Origin: Glycomyces sp. NRRL B-16210
GTDB taxonomy: Bacteria > Actinomycetota > Actinomycetes > Mycobacteriales > Micromonosporaceae
Reading direction: 5' to 3'
Length of the DNA: 64,000 bases
Assembly (NCBI RefSeq): GCF_000719515.1
Contig: NZ_JOGR01000008.1
Coordinates: 114,173-178,172 of the forward strand
Below are positions 61,088-64,000 of this stretch, piece by piece. Both the position numbers and the translations under genes were made by a program. The notes beneath the pieces were generated by a model. The model saw only the letters and a program-made list of their open reading frames with translations. It was not told the DNA's origin and did not search any database. The first letter of the stretch is position 1. Each line of letters starts with the position of its first letter.

Positions 61088-61840
61088 ATGACCTACCCCT
61101 CGCAACCGGGCTACCCCACCCCGCCGTTCGGCCAGCCCGGGCCGCCGCGCCAGCGCGAGAACAACCTGTGGCTCATCGGCGGCGCGTTCCTCATCATCCT
61201 CATCATCCTCATGACCGTGGTCCTCCTGATCGTGCAGCGGACCGCCGGCTCGAACTCGGCCGACGGCGGCGGCGACGGCGACGGCGTCGACACCACCGGC
61301 GAGGACGGCGGCGACACGGGCGGGGACACCGGCGGTGACAGCGGAGGCGGCACCGACGGCGGCGACACCGCCACCGTCGCACTCGACGCCGACGCCTGCG
61401 ACGCGTTCGACATGACCGCCTTCGAGGACGCCCTCGGCACCTTCGACCCGTCCCAGAACTACGTCTCCTCCTCAAACTCCGGCGGCCTCGCCTCGCTCTC
61501 GTGCACCTTCTACACCGAGGACTACGAGACGCTGAGCATCCGGATCTACGACTACGAGTCCCTCGAGGACGTCCTCCCGTACATCGAGTCGGACGAGGAC
61601 TACTACAACGAGGACAACGGCTACGAGTACAGCGACTACACCGCGATCGGCGACGCCGGAAGCCTCTACTCCAGCGGCGACTCCAGCTACCGGACGGTCA
61701 ACGTGCACGTCGCCCTCGAGAGCCTCGAGGTGAACGCGTACGTCGCCTGGTACGACGACTCGATCGACAATGAGACCGCGCTGGCCGCCCTGGAGGACTT
61801 CCTCATCCAGTGCGACGCGATGTTCGCCGAGTACAAATAG
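61088..61840 (+). CDS. Membrane-anchored extracellular protein, function unknown
   Basis: The 250-residue protein has a Pro-rich cytosolic start, one membrane helix (LIGGAFLIILIILMTVVLLI), a Gly/Asp/Thr linker (DTTGEDGGDTGGDTGGDSGG) and an acidic, Tyr-rich extracellular domain with two or three Cys (DADACDAFDM, SCTFYTED, QCDAM). GGAG precedes the ATG. No family is certain; it resembles short DUF3558-like secreted domains only loosely. Confidence 0.75.
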   Translation: MTYPSQPGYPTPPFGQPGPPRQRENNLWLIGGAFLIILIILMTVVLLIVQRTAGSNSADGGGDGDGVDTTGEDGGDTGGDTGGDSGGGTDGGDTATVALDADACDAFDMTAFEDALGTFDPSQNYVSSSNSGGLASLSCTFYTEDYETLSIRIYDYESLEDVLPYIESDEDYYNEDNGYEYSDYTAIGDAGSLYSSGDSSYRTVNVHVALESLEVNAYVAWYDDSIDNETALAALEDFLIQCDAMFAEYK

Positions 61841-61848
61841 CCCGATGG

Positions 61849-61866
61849 GCCCGGCGCGCGCCGGGC
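61849..61866. terminator. Palindromic hairpin after the anchored protein gene
   Basis: GCCCGGCG and CGCCGGGC flank CG in an 18-base palindrome 8 bases after the stop. Confidence 0.55.
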
Positions 61867-61923
61867 TCGGGAACGCGACTTTCCGGGGAAACCAAAAGAG
61901 GCCCTGTGACCAGGACCTCTGTG

Positions 61924-61999
<76 letters not shown>

Positions 62000-62113
62000 T
62001 TGATGATTGAGTTCGGCCGTCGGTTGCCGACGGTGTCTCTCGCACGAGGAGAAACTTTAGCATGTGCCGCGGGCACCGTCTCCGGGGGTCCTCGCGGTGG
62101 CTAGGCTTGACCG

Positions 62114-63577
62114 GTGACAAGTTTTGTAGACCGAGTGAATCTCCAGGTCGTTGCCGGCAAGGGTGGCAACGGCTGCGTGTCGGTCCACCGAGAGAAGTTC
62201 AAGCCGCTGGGCGGCCCCGACGGTGGTAACGGCGGCCACGGGGGTGATGTGGTCTTCGTCGTGGACCCCAATGTCCACACGCTGCTGGACTTCCACTTCC
62301 AGACCCGGCTCCAGGGCGGCAACGGCCGGCACGGCCAGGGTTCGAACCGGGACGGCGCCACCGGCGAGTCCATTCGCGTGTCCGTGCCCAATGGCACCGT
62401 CATCTACTCGGGCGGCGAGATCCTGGCCGACCTGACCGGCGACGGCACCGAGATCACGGTCGCCCAGGGCGGCCGCGGCGGCCGCGGCAACCGCGCCCTC
62501 GTCAGCTCCAAGCGCAAGGTGCCCGGCTTCGCCGAACTCGGCGAACCGGGCGACGAGCTCGCCGTCACGCTCGAACTCAAGAGCGTGGCGGACGTCGGCC
62601 TCGTGGGCTTCCCCTCCGCGGGGAAGTCGTCCCTCATCGCCGCGATGTCGGCCGCCCGGCCGAAGATCGCCGACTACCCCTTCACGACGCTGACCCCGAA
62701 CCTCGGGGTCGTGTCCGCGGGGGAGACGACCTACACCATCGCCGACGTCCCGGGCCTCATCCCGGGCGCGGCCGCCGGCAAGGGCCTCGGGCTCGAGTTC
62801 CTCCGGCACATCGAGCGCTGCGCGGTGCTCGCCCACGTGGTCGACTGCGCCAGCCTCGAATCCGACCGCGACCCGGTCTCCGACATCGACGCGCTGGAGC
62901 ACGAGCTCGCCGAGTACGGCGGTCTCGCCGACCGCCCGCGGATCGTCGTCCTCAACAAGGTCGACATCCCCGACGGCCGCGAGCTCGCCGAGTACGTCCG
63001 GGGCGACCTGGAGAAGTACGGCTGGCCCGTCTACCTCGTCAGCGCGGTGAGCCGGGAAGGGCTGCGCGAGCTGAACTTCGCCTTCGCCAAGGAGGTGGAG
63101 CAGTACCGCGCGGCGCAGCCGCCGATCGAGGCGACCCGAGCGGTGATCCGCCCGGGAGCGGTCGACGATTCGGGCTTCAGCATCGAGAAGGTCAAGCCGG
63201 CCTTCGAGGGGGACGTCGAGTTCGTCGTCACCGGCGCCAAGCCCGAGCGTTGGATCGGGCAGACCAACTTCCAGAACGAGGAAGCCGTCGGCTACCTCGC
63301 CGACCGCCTCGCGAAGCTCGGCGTCGAAGACGAACTCGTGAAGCAGGGCGCGGTCCCCGGCTCGATCGTGCGCATCGCCGAGTTCGAGTTCGAGTGGCAG
63401 CCGACCGATCCCGACATCGTTGCGACCGTCGGGCCGCGGGGAACGGACGCCCGCTTCGAAGTCAGTGACCGCAAGGGCGCCGACGAACGCCTCGCCGACC
63501 GCAAGGAGCGCCGCGCAGAACTGCTCGATCGGGTCGCGAAAGAAGAGGAAGCGAGGGGCAAGCGCCGCAAGCGCTAA
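62114..63577 (+). CDS. obgE: Obg/CgtA GTPase
   Basis: The 487-residue GTPase has the Gly-rich Obg domain (KGGNGCVSVHREK, GGPDGGNGGHGGD), G motifs GFPSAGKSSL, ADVPGLIPGA and NKVD, and the C-terminal OCT domain (VEFVVTGAKPERWIGQTNF). Start is GTG. It acts in ribosome assembly and the stringent response. Its usual upstream genes rplU and rpmA are not present; tRNA-Lys lies upstream. Confidence 0.95.
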   Translation: MTSFVDRVNLQVVAGKGGNGCVSVHREKFKPLGGPDGGNGGHGGDVVFVVDPNVHTLLDFHFQTRLQGGNGRHGQGSNRDGATGESIRVSVPNGTVIYSGGEILADLTGDGTEITVAQGGRGGRGNRALVSSKRKVPGFAELGEPGDELAVTLELKSVADVGLVGFPSAGKSSLIAAMSAARPKIADYPFTTLTPNLGVVSAGETTYTIADVPGLIPGAAAGKGLGLEFLRHIERCAVLAHVVDCASLESDRDPVSDIDALEHELAEYGGLADRPRIVVLNKVDIPDGRELAEYVRGDLEKYGWPVYLVSAVSREGLRELNFAFAKEVEQYRAAQPPIEATRAVIRPGAVDDSGFSIEKVKPAFEGDVEFVVTGAKPERWIGQTNFQNEEAVGYLADRLAKLGVEDELVKQGAVPGSIVRIAEFEFEWQPTDPDIVATVGPRGTDARFEVSDRKGADERLADRKERRAELLDRVAKEEEARGKRRKR

Positions 63578-63607
63578 CGCCCATTCGCGAACTGAACTGC
63601 GAAAACG

Positions 63608-63658
63608 CGGGGTTCGCAAGGGTGTGGCGCCGAGCACGCACCCCCCTTGCGAACCCCG
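63608..63658 (+). terminator. Hairpin after obgE
   Basis: CGGGGTTCGCAAGGG and its exact complement form a 15-bp stem around a 21-base loop. Confidence 0.75.
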
Positions 63659-63858
63659 GTTTCCAGTCGCGTAAATTTGTCTTTGCCCGAGGGGGAAACG
63701 GACAGGAAAGCCGAAAGGCCCTGGCCCAAAACCAAAAGGGTAAAACTCCGAACGAATCGATCGGGGGCCGCATACGGCCCGAAAACCGGTCTGGTAAGTT
63801 ACTGGAGCCGCTCCGGTCGGAGACGGAACTTCTAAGAGGTTTCAATCTGGTTGTGGCG

Positions 63859-64000
63859 TGTTGTTTGAGAACTCAACAGGGTGTTTGGATGGTCAGCGTG
63901 TGGGCTGGTCGGATTGGCTCGGTCTAGGTATCGGGTTGGTTTGGTCGGTACTGTTTTTGACTGTCTTTTCCTTGGGGCACTTGCTTGGTGTCCCGTAGAA
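63859..64000 (+). promoter_or_regulatory. Probable rRNA operon leader
   Basis: TGTTGTTTGAGAACTCAACA (63859-63878), where TGTTG and CAACA pair, is the antitermination-type element that recurs in leaders and spacers of actinobacterial rRNA operons. The following GC-poor stretch with CTTTTCCTTGGGGCAC and GTGTCCCGTAGAA looks like the lead-in to a 16S gene just beyond the window. Inferred. Confidence 0.55.

Overview
The window is a high-GC actinobacterial chromosome segment. It carries WhiB7 next to UvrD2, mycoredoxin, PASTA Ser/Thr kinase, UPF0182, DUF397/XRE pairs and 11-bp PHO-box repeats. Gene content would fit a Glycomycetales/Micromonosporales/Streptomyces-like actinomycete; I cannot fix the genus from sequence alone.

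Layout. (1) 1-911: left-truncated trypsin-like protease with its Trypco2 partner. (2) 1064-7347: ECF importer operon (tandem HAD protein, S, fused double ATPase, T) divergent from a LacI regulator, with a perfect 14-bp palindrome between them. (3) 7440-8299: decayed Rhs toxin tip followed by a probable immunity gene. (4) 8738-13297: secreted GH5 mannanase-like enzyme with CBM2, a membrane protein, an amidohydrolase/MarR divergent pair and two small genes. (5) 13364-30280: a genomic island of about 16.9 kb at the 3' end of tRNA-Trp. It carries a complete four-gene Wadjet (JetABCD) anti-plasmid system, a divergent PIN-like nuclease gene split by an IS5-type element, a trio of XRE/PLD-like regulator, NUDIX and HD proteins, a replication-relaxation protein, and a large serine recombinase whose frame runs through the tRNA antisense. 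(6) 30454-32883: MetNIQ-type importer preceded by a 25-codon leader ORF ending in a Cys-rich tail. (7) 32979-38054: two M16 peptidases, a NudC-like enzyme, an EamA exporter and mycoredoxin. (8) 38342-41744: uvrD2, then whiB7 behind a long attenuator-type leader, and a small partner gene. (9) 41827-42135: three diverged copies of a 103-bp tandem repeat. (10) 42146-55877: housekeeping and envelope genes (AarF kinase, zinc ribbon, two metalloproteases, Lon/PDZ protease, UPF0182, Ser/Thr kinase, XRE/DUF397 pair, holin-like protein). (11) 55963-60911: phosphate regulon, with pstB oddly convergent to pstSCA and a PHO box at each end, plus phoU. (12) 61088-64000: anchored protein, tRNA-Lys, obg and what looks like the start of an rRNA operon leader.

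The most notable biology is the Wadjet island with its recognisable ends and IS-split nuclease, the metNIQ leader peptide, the whiB7 attenuation leader and the 103-bp repeat. The search for a new system gave the Wadjet operon with its divergent PIN gene, and the HAD-ECF-LacI module of unknown substrate, as the best candidates. Family names rest on motif recognition only; no database search was possible.
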